Shown here: positions 7,950-16,212 of the stretch, piece after piece
Layout of the letters: every line of letters starts with the position of its first letter
Position numbering within the stretch: position 1 is the first letter of the stretch
Assembly: GCA_017617395.1 (NCBI GenBank)
Contig: JAFZWG010000044.1
Coordinates: forward strand, 1 to 32,261
DNA: 32,261 bases
From: Lachnospiraceae bacterium
GTDB taxonomy: Bacteria; Bacillota; Clostridia; Lachnospirales; Lachnospiraceae
Reading direction: 5' to 3'
Notes under the pieces: model-generated
The model's input: only the letters and a program-made list of their open reading frames with translations
Database searches by the model: none
What the model was told of the DNA's origin: nothing
Translations under genes and position numbers: made by a program

Positions 7950-8552
7950 TTACTGCGCCTGCTCCTGTGCCTGCTCCTGCTCATGCTCCTCCGGATACCA
8001 CAAGCCGGTCACCGGCTCGTTGGTGTCCTTCTTGTAGATCTTGCCGTCCGACTCGCTTTTGTAGAAGTATTTGTTGTTCGGATCGAGCTCCGGGATGAGA
8101 TGGATGTGGTAGAAGATGCGCTCCTTCGTGTCCTTGTAGTAGCAGCCGAAGTCGTAGCCGTCGTAGTTGTAGGAGAGATTGAAATCGCGGATCTGGTCGT
8201 TGATAACAAGCGTAAAATACAGATCCCTCTCCTCGACGCCGGGCTGAATCTCGGTCTCCTGGAGCAGCTCCAATCCCTCGATCGATACGCAGAACGGGCA
8301 CGGGAAACCTCTTCCGCTGAAGCCGCCGTAGCGCGTCACCTTGACGCCGTCAATTTCGCGGACATCGATGCGCATGTTGTCCTCGTTGCCGTCCCAGACG
8401 AACTCCTGCAAAAAAGCGTCTTTCCTCTCCTCGTTCGCGATGCCGTGTGCGCCGCCTTCCGCAACATCGACGTTGTACATCGTGCAGGCCGACAGGACTG
8501 CGACAAGCGTGAGCGATACGATAGCCAAAAGTATTCGTTGTAAGCGTTTCAT
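7950..8552 (-). CDS. Small lipoprotein of unknown function
   Basis: This 200-residue protein begins with a lipoprotein signal: basic M-K-R-L-Q-R, a hydrophobic stretch, and the lipobox L-S-A-C, so Cys23 would be lipidated and the protein held on the outer face of the membrane. I chose the ATG at 8552 because a GGGGGT site lies just upstream and the longer frame (from 8801) would be non-homologous leader. The mature part is acidic, with many Tyr, Asp and Glu residues and a C-P-F-C pair. It ends in a Glu/Gln-rich tail (repeated E-Q-A-Q). I do not recognise the family. It has its own promoter, a structured leader and a terminator, so it is probably monocistronic. Confidence 0.8.
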   Translation of the reverse strand: MKRLQRILLAIVSLTLVAVLSACTMYNVDVAEGGAHGIANEERKDAFLQEFVWDGNEDNMRIDVREIDGVKVTRYGGFSGRGFPCPFCVSIEGLELLQETEIQPGVEERDLYFTLVINDQIRDFNLSYNYDGYDFGCYYKDTKERIFYHIHLIPELDPNNKYFYKSESDGKIYKKDTNEPVTGLWYPEEHEQEQAQEQAQ

Positions 8553-8586
8553 TTTACACCCCCTGTGTCTGAAAATGCCTCCTTCT

Positions 8587-8643
8587 CCGTAGTAATTCCC
8601 TTCCGTGGCGACGGTCCCCTCCGTCCGGAAGAAACATCTACGG
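8587..8643 (-). ncRNA. Structured 5' leader of the lipoprotein mRNA (unclassified)
   Basis: From the predicted +1, minus-strand sequence folds into three nested helices: CCGTAG/CTACGG (8643-8638 with 8592-8587), TTCCG/CGGAA (8630-8626 with 8605-8601) and GACGG/CCGTC (8625-8621 with 8614-8610). They are separated by asymmetric loops (ATGTTTC opposite GGGAATTA; a GCCA bulge) and capped by AGGGGA. All 16 pairs are Watson-Crick. I know no riboswitch class with this layout. It could be a regulatory leader or an mRNA-stabilising hairpin. Confidence 0.5.
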
Positions 8644-8648
8644 GGAGT

Positions 8649-8677
8649 ATTATAGCATTTTTCGACGGAAAATGCAA
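8649..8677 (-). promoter_or_regulatory. Promoter of the lipoprotein gene
   Basis: Minus strand TTGCAT (8677-8672), 17-bp spacer ending in TGC, TATAAT (8654-8649). The spacer region contains an inverted repeat GCATTTT/AAAATGC, a possible operator. Confidence 0.8.
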
Positions 8678-8698
8678 AACGACGCCAAAACGGTCTGC

Positions 8699-9814
8699 CT
8701 AACCCCACACCTCGTCGGCGATCTCCTTGACAAGCGCGAGCTTGGCCCACTGCTCGTCGGCGGTGAGTTTGTTGCCGATCTCGCAGGAGGCGAAACCGCA
8801 CTGCGGGCTTAAGCAGAGGCGGTCGAGCGGGAGGTACTGCGAGGCCTCGCGGATGCGGGCAATAACCGCGGCCTTGTCCTCGAGCTTCGGGGATTTGGTC
8901 GTGATGAGACCGAGGACAACCTTCTTGCCGGGCGCGACCTTCGCGAGCGGGTCGAAGCCGCCGGAGCGCTCGTCGTCAAACTCGAGATAGAAGGCGTCCA
9001 CATTTTCCTTCGCGAGAAGGTAATCCGCGACCGCGTTGTAGGCGCCGCTGTTGGCGTAGGTCGAGTGGAAGTTGCCGCGGCACACGTGCGTGTTGACCGT
9101 GAGGTCTGCGGGGCGGTCCGCAAGGACGCGGTTGTTCACCGTAAGGTAGAGCTCCTTGATGCGGTCGACGCCCTCCTCGGAGCCGTAGAACAGCGCCACG
9201 TGCGGGTCGGAGAGCATGCCCCAGGTGCAGTCGTCGAGCTGCAGGTTGCGGCAGCCCGCCTCGTACAGCTGCTCGATCACCTTCTTGTAGGCGGCGATCA
9301 GATCCTCGATGAGCTCGCCGTCCTCGGGGTAGAATTTGCGCGTGTTTTCAACCGCGAAGGGCATGATCAGCTGCGCCAGGAACTGCGCCGGCGCGGGAAT
9401 CGTCTGCTTCGCGACCGTGTTCGCGTCCTCGAGCGACTGTACAAACCGGAAATGCTCCACAAACGGGTGCTCGCCCTTTAAGTACAGCTTTCCCGTGAGG
9501 TACGTGTCGTCGATCATCGCCTGTTCGCCGTGGAACGGAAGGCCGGTCTTCGTCGGGTGGTGGCCGATGCCCTCAAAGCCCCACATAAAATCAAGATGCC
9601 ACGTTGCGCGGCGGAACTCACCGTCCGTGATCACCTCGTAGCCGAGCTCCTTCTGCTTCGCGACCAGCTCGCGGATGCACTCGTCCTCAACGGCCGTCAA
9701 AGCCGCGCGGTCGATCCTGCCCGCCTCAAAATCCTTCCTCGCTTCCTTCAGCCTCTGCGGCCGCAGAAAGCTTCCCACATAGTCATGCCGAAACGGCGTC
9801 TTTGCATTGCTCAT
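8699..9814 (-). CDS. Short cobalamin-independent methionine synthase homologue (YxjG/YxjH type, MetE C-terminal fold)
   Basis: This 371-residue protein corresponds in length and sequence to the B. subtilis YxjG/YxjH family, which resembles the C-terminal catalytic half of MetE. The N-terminus has the typical D-Y-V-G-S-F-L-R-P start, then I-T-D-G-E-F-R-R. Likely zinc ligands are in H-V-C-R-G-N and in the late C-G-F-A-S motif; L-Q-L-D-D-C is also present. It probably transfers a methyl group to homocysteine or a related thiol, but the methyl donor is not settled for this family. The ATG at 9814 has a GGGAGA site. The gene diverges from a LysR-type regulator gene, which most likely controls it. 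It may be an alternative to the B12-dependent MetH of this window. Confidence 0.88.
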   Translation of the reverse strand: MSNAKTPFRHDYVGSFLRPQRLKEARKDFEAGRIDRAALTAVEDECIRELVAKQKELGYEVITDGEFRRATWHLDFMWGFEGIGHHPTKTGLPFHGEQAMIDDTYLTGKLYLKGEHPFVEHFRFVQSLEDANTVAKQTIPAPAQFLAQLIMPFAVENTRKFYPEDGELIEDLIAAYKKVIEQLYEAGCRNLQLDDCTWGMLSDPHVALFYGSEEGVDRIKELYLTVNNRVLADRPADLTVNTHVCRGNFHSTYANSGAYNAVADYLLAKENVDAFYLEFDDERSGGFDPLAKVAPGKKVVLGLITTKSPKLEDKAAVIARIREASQYLPLDRLCLSPQCGFASCEIGNKLTADEQWAKLALVKEIADEVWG

Positions 9815-9858
9815 GTCTCTCCCATCCTTTCTTTCGTTCGGAAAATGAATTTGCCCGA

Positions 9859-9887
9859 ATTATACGCCTACCCTGCAAATAGGTAAA
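9859..9887 (-). promoter_or_regulatory. Promoter of the YxjG-like gene with overlapping LysR-type box
   Basis: Minus strand TTTACC (9887-9882), 17-bp spacer, TATAAT (9864-9859). The spacer and the -35 edge hold a dyad CCTA-N9-TAGG (9867-9883) that contains the T-N11-A pattern of LysR-family sites. Binding there would compete with RNA polymerase. Confidence 0.6.
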
Positions 9888-9903
9888 ATATATAAAAAGA
9901 TGG

Positions 9904-9961
9904 GTTTGCCATAGATTTTTTTGATTTCACATGATATACTCGTTTCAAAAATCTATCAAAC
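9904..9961. promoter_or_regulatory. Inverted repeat flanking the lysR extended -10 element
   Basis: ATAGATTTTT at 9911-9920 and AAAAATCTAT at 9947-9956 are perfect inverted copies. Allowing a 2-nt bulge they extend outward with GTTTG (9904-9908) and CAAAC (9957-9961). Between the arms lies TGATATACT (9932-9940), an extended -10 reading toward the LysR gene. The layout suggests an operator pair for autoregulation. Confidence 0.5.
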
Positions 9962-10005
9962 GGGCCCGCGCACACACGCGCCGGCCCGAGCACCGGGAGG
10001 CTAAC

Positions 10006-10941
10006 ATGACGACGAGACCAATGCCCTCTGTCACTTTGAAACAACTGCGCTACGTGGTGACCGCCGCGGACACCGGCAACATCACGGAGGCCGCTGCCAG
10101 GCTGTATCTCTCGCAGCCGTCGCTCACCGCTGCCATCCACGAGATCGAGAGGGAGTACGGCATCACGATCTTCGCGCGGTCCGGCCGCGGCATCGAGACG
10201 ACGCCCGAGGGCGAGGAGTTTTTGGGGTACGCCAGACAGGTGCTGGAGCAGGCGAACCTGATCGAGGAGCGCTACAAGGGCAGCGCCACGGGCAAGCAGC
10301 GCTTCTGCGTGTCGGCACAGCACTATTCCTTCGCGGTGGAGGCATTTGTCGAGCTTTTGCGCGAGTACGGCGGCGACCGCTACGAATTCCGCATGCGAGA
10401 GACGCAGACGTACGAACTCATTAACGATGTCGCGCATCTGCGGAGCGAGATCGGAATCCTGTACTTAAACCGCTTCAACGAGACCGTGCTGCGCAAGACG
10501 CTTCGGGACAACGGGCTGACGTTTACGCCGCTGTTCACCGCCAAGCCGCACGTCTTCGTCGGAAAGGATTCGCCGCTGGCGCAAAAAAAGGTCCTCACGC
10601 CGGAGGACCTCGCGCCCTATCCGCGACTTTCGTACGAACAGGGAAATCACAACTCGTTTTATTTTTCGGAGGAGATTCTAAGCACCGCGGACTGCGACCG
10701 CGAGCTCGTCGTGTGTGACCGCGCGACTTTGTTCAACCTCCTGATCGGCTTAAATGGCTACACCATCTGCAGCGGCGTCATCAGCGAGGAGCTCAACGGG
10801 CCGAACATCGTCGCCCGCCCGCTCCTGATCGACGACTATATGGAGATCGGCTACATTCTGCCCGACGCGATCCACCCTTCGGCTCTCACGCAGCACTACA
10901 TCGAGATTCTGACGCGCCTCACCGGCGCAGGCCCCCGTTAA
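10006..10941 (+). CDS. LysR-family transcriptional regulator
   Basis: This 311-residue protein has a typical LysR winged helix-turn-helix in residues ~8-66 (L-K-Q-L-R-Y-V-V-T-A, A-A-R-L-Y-L-S-Q-P-S-L-T-A-A-I-H-E-I-E). A substrate-binding domain covers the remaining ~220 residues. The ATG at 10006 follows GGGAGG by 5 nt; the longer frame from 9931 would run through the operator region and is less likely. Its divergent position next to the methionine-synthase-like gene makes that gene its probable target, as with MetR/CmbR/MtaR-type regulators of sulphur amino acids. The effector is not visible from sequence. Confidence 0.9.
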   Translation: MTTRPMPSVTLKQLRYVVTAADTGNITEAAARLYLSQPSLTAAIHEIEREYGITIFARSGRGIETTPEGEEFLGYARQVLEQANLIEERYKGSATGKQRFCVSAQHYSFAVEAFVELLREYGGDRYEFRMRETQTYELINDVAHLRSEIGILYLNRFNETVLRKTLRDNGLTFTPLFTAKPHVFVGKDSPLAQKKVLTPEDLAPYPRLSYEQGNHNSFYFSEEILSTADCDRELVVCDRATLFNLLIGLNGYTICSGVISEELNGPNIVARPLLIDDYMEIGYILPDAIHPSALTQHYIEILTRLTGAGPR

Positions 10942-10992
10942 CGTTCAAAAACGCCTGCTTTGCTCTGCGCTCCCCGGGCGGTCGAAAAATGT

Positions 10993-11018
10993 TGCAACCA
11001 AACGAAACGCGATGTCGA
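10993..11018 (+). promoter_or_regulatory. Candidate ECF-sigma promoter of the sigma/anti-sigma pair
   Basis: TGCAAC (10993-10998) and TCGA (11015-11018) are 16 bp apart. The first resembles the AAC-type -35 of ECF sigma factors; the second is only a partial match to the usual GTC-type -10. No convincing sigma-A promoter was seen here, so autoregulation is plausible but weakly supported. Confidence 0.35.
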
Positions 11019-11053
11019 CTTATCGGGTGAGAGAACGAAAAAGGAGGTTCCCC

Positions 11054-11614
11054 ATGACGGACTCAGAAATCATGGACCTTTATCAAAAGCGGGACGAAGC
11101 CGCAATCCGGGAGACCCAGAAGAAGTATCAGCGCTATCTGATGAAGATCGCGATGTCGATTCTGGGCGACGAGTCGGACGCCGAGGAATGCTTAAACGAC
11201 GCATTGCTCGCGGCCTGGAACTCCGCTCCCGCCGACCGGCCGGAGCATCTGTCCCTGTACCTCGGAAAGATCGTCCGCGTCAAGGCGATCGACCGGGTTC
11301 GCTACAACACGAGACAGAAGCGACAGGGCACGGAGTACACGGTTTCCGTCGAGGAGCTGGAGGAAGTATTTGTCGACGACCGCTCGCCGGAGAACGCGCT
11401 CGATGACGCGCTTCTGCGCGAAGCCCTGCAGAACTTTCTTCGGAAACAATCCGCCGAGGTGCGAATGCTGTTTCTCGCGAGGTACTTCTATTATCGTTCG
11501 CTCAGGGAGGCTGCTTCCCTCTGCGGCATGAGTGAATCGAAGGCCAAGACAATCTTGTTCCGCACGAGAAAGAAGCTTCGAACGTTTCTGAAAAAGGAGG
11601 GCTTTATGCCATGA
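11054..11614 (+). CDS. ECF-family RNA polymerase sigma factor
   Basis: This 186-residue protein has the two-domain plan of sigma-70 group IV. Region 2 (~20-90) includes L-G-D-E-S-D-A-E-E-C-L-N-D-A-L-L-A-A-W. Region 4 (~125-180) carries a helix-turn-helix, R-S-L-R-E-A-A-S-L-C-G-M-S-E-S-K-A-K. The start at 11054 has an AAGGAGG site; the frame upstream (from 11012) lacks one. It overlaps the next gene by 4 bp (ATGA), the usual coupling of an ECF factor with its anti-sigma. The signal sensed is unknown. Confidence 0.92.
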   Translation: MTDSEIMDLYQKRDEAAIRETQKKYQRYLMKIAMSILGDESDAEECLNDALLAAWNSAPADRPEHLSLYLGKIVRVKAIDRVRYNTRQKRQGTEYTVSVEELEEVFVDDRSPENALDDALLREALQNFLRKQSAEVRMLFLARYFYYRSLREAASLCGMSESKAKTILFRTRKKLRTFLKKEGFMP

Positions 11615-12543
11615 AGAAAGACCAATTGATCGACGCAATCGGCAAGTTGGACGATACATTATTTTCCGAGATCGAAGCCTCGATGCAGAGCGAGCGTACC
11701 GCTGTGGCGGGCGCGGACACCGAATCCAGGGGCGTCTCGAAACCCCGGTTTAAGAAGCGCAGGTTCGTGCTCGTTGCGCTCGCGGCAGTGATGCTGATCG
11801 GCGGTGCCGCAGCATTTGGCGCCGGCGGACTGAGCGGCTTGCTTAAGATCGGAAAGACCGATGACGGCGGCAGGGAACAGACGACCGCGGAATACATTCC
11901 CTTCGGAGATGTCCGCGTCGATCCTTCGCTCATCACCGGCAGGATTAACGACGCTCTTGCGGAGATGCCCGAGCGCGTCCGGAACGCCCAGCCGTTCGAC
12001 AATGTCATGCCCAACGCAATCCTGCGGAGGTTTGCCACAATCGACGACGCTCTCGGCTATGTCGGATATAAGAACATGGTTTTCCCGCGTCTTGACTACG
12101 AGTGCGTGAGCGTCCAGACGGAAGGCTACGGTATCGCTGCGGCCGAGCTCGACGCGGCTGTCCGCGAAGCGGCCGGCCTTGACAGCGAAGCGTATGTCTT
12201 AAGCGACGTCTCCATCGGCGTGACGCAGAAGTACCGCAGCAATCCGGATTACTGTTTCCAGACCATCGCTTACCTGTGCACGGATTACGTCAAGGAAGCT
12301 CCGGTCCGCATCCACATGGTTCTCGAAAATGCAAAGACCGCAACGGACCAAAAGACCGTGAACGGCCGGACGTTTACCATCCTTCGCACAAACACGACGG
12401 ACCTCGCGGAGGGCCATCAGCTGGCCACAAGCGTCTTCTGGCAGGAAAATGATGTTCTCTTCTGCTTCCACATCGTGTACAACGAAGAGTGCAGGGACGA
12501 GGCCGAGCGCGTCGCCGACGAGTGGATGCACAGTTTTCCGTAA
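11611..12543 (+). CDS. Single-pass membrane protein, candidate anti-sigma factor
   Basis: This 310-residue protein has a ~50-residue charged N-terminal cytosolic part and one transmembrane helix (~residues 51-73, V-L-V-A-L-A-A-V-M-L-I-G-G). A ~230-residue outer domain ends in a conserved-looking F-H-I-V-Y-N ... V-A-D-E-W segment. Translational coupling (ATGA overlap) to the ECF sigma gene and this topology make it the likely anti-sigma factor. No zinc-binding H-x3-C-x2-C motif is present in the N-terminal part, so it is not a ZAS-type anti-sigma. The outer domain may sense an envelope signal (inference). Confidence 0.75.
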   Translation: MKKDQLIDAIGKLDDTLFSEIEASMQSERTAVAGADTESRGVSKPRFKKRRFVLVALAAVMLIGGAAAFGAGGLSGLLKIGKTDDGGREQTTAEYIPFGDVRVDPSLITGRINDALAEMPERVRNAQPFDNVMPNAILRRFATIDDALGYVGYKNMVFPRLDYECVSVQTEGYGIAAAELDAAVREAAGLDSEAYVLSDVSIGVTQKYRSNPDYCFQTIAYLCTDYVKEAPVRIHMVLENAKTATDQKTVNGRTFTILRTNTTDLAEGHQLATSVFWQENDVLFCFHIVYNEECRDEAERVADEWMHSFP

Positions 12544-12565
12544 ATCCAACCGGTTCAAACAAACA

Positions 12566-12597
12566 GAGGGGCTGCCATCGGCAAGCCCCTCATTTTT
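12566..12597. terminator. Bidirectional terminator between the anti-sigma gene and mnmA
   Basis: GAGGGGCT/AGCCCCTC (12566-12573 and 12584-12591) continue inward as GCC/GGC with one bulged A and an ATC loop. ATTTTT follows on the plus strand. On the minus strand the stem is followed by TGTTTGTTTG, so it may also stop mnmA transcripts. It sits between convergent genes. Confidence 0.85.
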
Positions 12598-13664
12598 CAC
12601 TGTACCTTTGCGATAATTCCGCCGCCCAGCACACTGCCGTCCGCGTCGTACCATACGGCCGACTGTCCCGGCGCCGCCGCCCGAACCGGCTCGTCGAACG
12701 TCGCGGAAACCGTGTCCGCACCGACCCTGCGAAGTGTTGCCGCCTGCGCCGCGTGATGATACCGGACCTTCACAAAGCACTTCACGCTCTCGCCCTCTGC
12801 GATATCCGCAAGGCCCATAAAATGCAGGTCCTCGCACAAAATGCTCCCCCGGAACACCGCGCTCTCGTCCCCGAGAACCACCTCGCCTGTCTCCGGCCGA
12901 ATCTCCGCGACATACGCGGGATAGCCGAGCGCAATCCCGAGGCCCTTGCGCTGTCCGACGGTATAATGAATGATTCCCTTGTGTTTTCCGAGCACTGATC
13001 CTTTGACGTCGACAAAATTCCCCTCGCCGGGGACCTCCGCCGCATGCTCCGCAACATACTCCGAGTAATGTCCGTCCGGCACGAAGCAGATCTCCTGCGA
13101 GTCCGGCTTGACCGCAACCGTAAGCCCGGCCTCGCGCGCTTTCGCGCGGACCTCCTCCTTCGAGAACGCCCCGAGCGGCATCAGCGTCGCCGCCAGCTGC
13201 TCCTGCGAGAGTCGGTACAGCATATATGTCTGGTCCTTCTCCGCATGGTCCGCGGTCCGGACGCTCATGCGCCCGTTCGCAAGCCGCACGACGTTCGCAT
13301 AATGCCCCGTCGCCACAAACTCCGCCTGCAGAATGTGCATATACTCCGCCATCTTGTCCCATTTGACGACGCGGTTGCACCACACGCAGGGATTCGGCGT
13401 CCTTCCGCGCAGATACTCGCGCACGAACGGCTCCGTCACCCCTTCGGCAAATGCTCTTTCGCAATTGATCACATGGAACGGAATCCCGATCCTCGCCGCC
13501 ACGTCGCGCGCATCGTCAATCTCGCAGCACCGGCTGTGCTCGCCGCCTTCCGACTCCCACATGCGCAGCATGATACCCACGACATCGTACCCTTTTTCCT
13601 TCAAAAGCAGCGCCGCCACCGCGCTGTCCACGCCTCCCGACAGGCCCACAACTACTTTTGCCAT
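12597..13664 (-). CDS. mnmA: tRNA-specific 2-thiouridylase MnmA (TrmU)
   Basis: MnmA adds sulphur to U34 of the wobble position in tRNA-Lys, tRNA-Glu and tRNA-Gln. The 355-residue protein shows the ATP-pyrophosphatase loop S-G-G-V-D-S (residues 9-14). The catalytic cysteines are Cys93 in N-P-C-V-W-C and Cys193 in S-Q-E-I-C-F-V. The tRNA-contact segment G-H-Y-A is at ~120-123, and a C-terminal beta-barrel begins near G-Q-R-K-G-L. Length is normal. I chose the ATG at 13664 (TAGGAG site 6-7 nt upstream) rather than 13769, whose extra 35 residues include the promoter region. Confidence 0.95.
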   Translation of the reverse strand: MAKVVVGLSGGVDSAVAALLLKEKGYDVVGIMLRMWESEGGEHSRCCEIDDARDVAARIGIPFHVINCERAFAEGVTEPFVREYLRGRTPNPCVWCNRVVKWDKMAEYMHILQAEFVATGHYANVVRLANGRMSVRTADHAEKDQTYMLYRLSQEQLAATLMPLGAFSKEEVRAKAREAGLTVAVKPDSQEICFVPDGHYSEYVAEHAAEVPGEGNFVDVKGSVLGKHKGIIHYTVGQRKGLGIALGYPAYVAEIRPETGEVVLGDESAVFRGSILCEDLHFMGLADIAEGESVKCFVKVRYHHAAQAATLRRVGADTVSATFDEPVRAAAPGQSAVWYDADGSVLGGGIIAKVQ

Positions 13665-13740
13665 CTCTGCTCCTACTCTCCCGAACGCCCCGGCGAAAAC
13701 CGTCTTTCGATTCGCTTTCGCCTGCGTCCTGTCTGTCCTT

Positions 13741-13769
13741 AGAATATCATCTATTCGGAAAATAATCAA
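13741..13769 (-). promoter_or_regulatory. Promoter of mnmA
   Basis: Minus strand TTGATT (13769-13764), 17-bp spacer ending in TGA, TATTCT (13746-13741), extended -10 type. Confidence 0.65.
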
Positions 13770-13854
13770 CGCTTCGCCATATTCGCCGGAAATAACATTG
13801 AATCACGTTTCAAAATACAGTACACGGACAATGCAAATCCGTCTTTATATTCGC

Positions 13855-13886
13855 AAAAGGTCCGCCGGCTGACCGGCGGACCTTTT
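13855..13886. terminator. Strong terminator downstream of the ABC permease gene
   Basis: AAAAGGTCCGCCGG-CTGA-CCGGCGGACCTTTT is a perfect 14-bp stem with a 4-nt loop. It serves the permease transcript on the minus strand and could act on both strands. Confidence 0.9.
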
Positions 13887-13890
13887 TGTT

Positions 13891-16200
13891 TTATTCCAAT
13901 GTCTTCAGTGCGTCGCTCTTCGGAATCCTGTGAATCTTCCAGAGCTGAAGCGCGACAACGGCCGCGTAGCTCGCAAGTCCGAGCAGGATCATTTTCCAAT
14001 AGCAATCCCCGCTGATGCAGTACGGCAGATAACCGCTCATCCGCTGGTAGAGATAGGTCTTGAAGATCAGATGCAAAAGCCGGTCGACAAGCGGCACGGC
14101 CAGCAGGAGACTGGCGATGACCACCAGGGACGTTGAAACGATGTACAAGCCGCCGATCTCACCACCGGTGAAACCGAGGATCTTCGTCATGGAAATACTC
14201 ACCGAGTTTCGCTCGATAATCTGCTTCGCGAGGAGGTAGACCATCAGCACGAACATCAGGATGCCGAACCATTTGACGGGCTCCATGAAGTCCGCGAAGG
14301 ACTTCCAGAGCTGGTCGGCGAAACTGCCGAAGACATCGCTGTCCAGTGTCATGTAAATGTTCGACGGCGTAAGCTCGCTAAGCTCGCGGTTCGCAAAATA
14401 CCCGCTGTAATAGTCCGGCGTCTTGTCAAACATCGTGTTGAACTCCGGGAGATTCACGAACACGGCGAGGGCTGCCTCGTAAGGGTATTCCCCGGCGACC
14501 GTGAACTCGTACGTGCGGTCGGCGTATTTGTCGTAGAGGCTTACGGTATCGCCCGCGCGAACGCTGTATTTGTCCATAAAGCCGTTCGAGAGAAGTGCCT
14601 TTCCCTCCGGGATCGCGGTCTTGACAAACGTGCTTTCCGCCTCGATTCCGTACACGGAAATCTCGTCCGTCTTGTAGTCCTTCTTCGTCGTCTCGAGCGT
14701 CGCGATCGCGAACCGCTCGGCGTCCTCCCCGGCCTCCTCGGGCGTCTTTAAGATGTATTGATACCGGCTGATGCTCGTGTCGTCGATGCGCCTTGCGACC
14801 TCCTTAAGAAGCGGTTCAAACATCAATCCGAAGATGATGATTGCGCCGGCCAGTACAACGCCGACCGTCATCGTGATGTAGTTCGGAAGGTTCTGCAAAA
14901 GGATGCGAATTCGGAAGCGCCAGGAGAACGGAATGCTGCGCGAGAGCTTGAGCGCACGCTTTTTCCTGCGTCCGGAGAGCTCGCGGCGCAAAAACTGCAG
15001 CGGGCCGATGCGCATCTTCCAGATCAGAATGGAGGCATTGATAACGACCATGATGATCGTCGGCCACAGCGTCGTGGTCACGAACGCCTTCTTGTTCCAG
15101 AACGTCTCCACCTTGCCGAGCGAATACATATCGTTGTAGATGCTCACCATGAAATCGCGAAGCACCGTGTAGCCGAGCACGTTTCCGACCAGCATGCCCG
15201 CCAGGAACGAAAGAAGCGGAAGCGTCATGTAGTGACGCACCATCTCGCCCCTGGTGTAGCCCGACGCGCGCAGCGTGCCGATGACCGCCGCCTCCTTCGA
15301 GAGCGTGTTGATCGTCGTCACTCCCACGATAAATGCAAGCACCGCAATGACAATGTACAAGAACACAACCATGGCCGCCTCGTCGCCGTTCATATCCTCG
15401 CCCGCAAACTGTATGCTCTTGTTCTCATACTCCGGCAGAAAATCCGAGACCTCCAGCATCGTGAGCCCCGACTCGCCCGCCATGGCTCGCTGCACGATCT
15501 CCGTGTTCGTCGCGATCAATTCCTCCCGAAGCGCTGTGAGAAGTGCCTCCGAGGCCATCTGCTTGTCCTTGTCCGTCTCCGGCTTCACCCGGTATCTCCA
15601 CGCGTAGCCGATCGTCACATGGTCGGACCCGTACGCGTCAAATCCTTCCTCCGACATGATGCCAACGCCGAACGACTCACAGTCGAACATCAGGTCCGCG
15701 TTGTCCTTGAACAATGCGCTGTAGTTGGGAAATGCAACCAGTCCCGTGACGGTCAGTTCCTTCCCGCCGACCGTGACCGTATCGCCGACCGAAATCTCCT
15801 CCTTCGAAGCGTGAAGCGTATCAAGTGCGATCTCGCCCGCCGCCTGCGGGAGACGTCCCTTCATCACCTCCGGAAGATTCACCCCGCTTTCGCGATACAC
15901 GCGAAGCACCGCGCCGCCGGACTTCTCCTCAAAAAAATCCGCACGGTACATCGTCGCGTCGGCCTTCTTCGCCACCGCATCGATGAACGCATCCTCCGGC
16001 CGGACATTGAACGCGAGGTGTCCGTCCTCCACATTGTTGTTCGCCAGATTTCTCTTGTACGCCTTCGCAATGCCGTCATTTGCCACTAAAAAGCCCGAGA
16101 CAACCGACACGACCATGGTGATAAAGAGGAAAATGACGAGGTATTTTCCGAAGTCCGCCTTCAGCTCGCGAGGCAGCCTTCGGTTCATCGGATTCTTCAT
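13891..16200 (-). CDS. FtsX-family ABC transporter permease
   Basis: This 769-residue membrane protein has the double FtsX (MacB/LolE-like) layout. A first transmembrane helix at ~20-40 is followed by a large outer domain (~45-260), three helices between ~275 and ~395 and a fifth at ~440-465. A second outer domain follows, then three final helices at ~640-665, ~685-710 and ~735-757. It begins 12 bp after the ATPase gene and forms a transporter with it. FtsX-type exporters move lipids, peptides or drugs, or act mechanically; the substrate cannot be read from sequence. An Mn2+ riboswitch lies upstream of the operon, which is unusual for this class. The ATG at 16200 has a GGGGGC site; a second ATG four codons later is also possible. 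Confidence 0.85.
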   Translation of the reverse strand: MKNPMNRRLPRELKADFGKYLVIFLFITMVVSVVSGFLVANDGIAKAYKRNLANNNVEDGHLAFNVRPEDAFIDAVAKKADATMYRADFFEEKSGGAVLRVYRESGVNLPEVMKGRLPQAAGEIALDTLHASKEEISVGDTVTVGGKELTVTGLVAFPNYSALFKDNADLMFDCESFGVGIMSEEGFDAYGSDHVTIGYAWRYRVKPETDKDKQMASEALLTALREELIATNTEIVQRAMAGESGLTMLEVSDFLPEYENKSIQFAGEDMNGDEAAMVVFLYIVIAVLAFIVGVTTINTLSKEAAVIGTLRASGYTRGEMVRHYMTLPLLSFLAGMLVGNVLGYTVLRDFMVSIYNDMYSLGKVETFWNKKAFVTTTLWPTIIMVVINASILIWKMRIGPLQFLRRELSGRRKKRALKLSRSIPFSWRFRIRILLQNLPNYITMTVGVVLAGAIIIFGLMFEPLLKEVARRIDDTSISRYQYILKTPEEAGEDAERFAIATLETTKKDYKTDEISVYGIEAESTFVKTAIPEGKALLSNGFMDKYSVRAGDTVSLYDKYADRTYEFTVAGEYPYEAALAVFVNLPEFNTMFDKTPDYYSGYFANRELSELTPSNIYMTLDSDVFGSFADQLWKSFADFMEPVKWFGILMFVLMVYLLAKQIIERNSVSISMTKILGFTGGEIGGLYIVSTSLVVIASLLLAVPLVDRLLHLIFKTYLYQRMSGYLPYCISGDCYWKMILLGLASYAAVVALQLWKIHRIPKSDALKTLE

Positions 16201-16212
16201 GCAATCGCCCCC

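Noticed and set aside
7950..8552. The lipoprotein as an immunity partner for a possible toxin domain in the repeat protein
   Set aside because: It is upstream, on a separate transcript with its own terminator, and immunity genes normally follow the toxin. There is no positive evidence.
14758..16089. Long plus-strand open frame opposite the ABC permease gene
   Set aside because: Low-complexity basic product without recognisable domain; the minus-strand permease is convincing.
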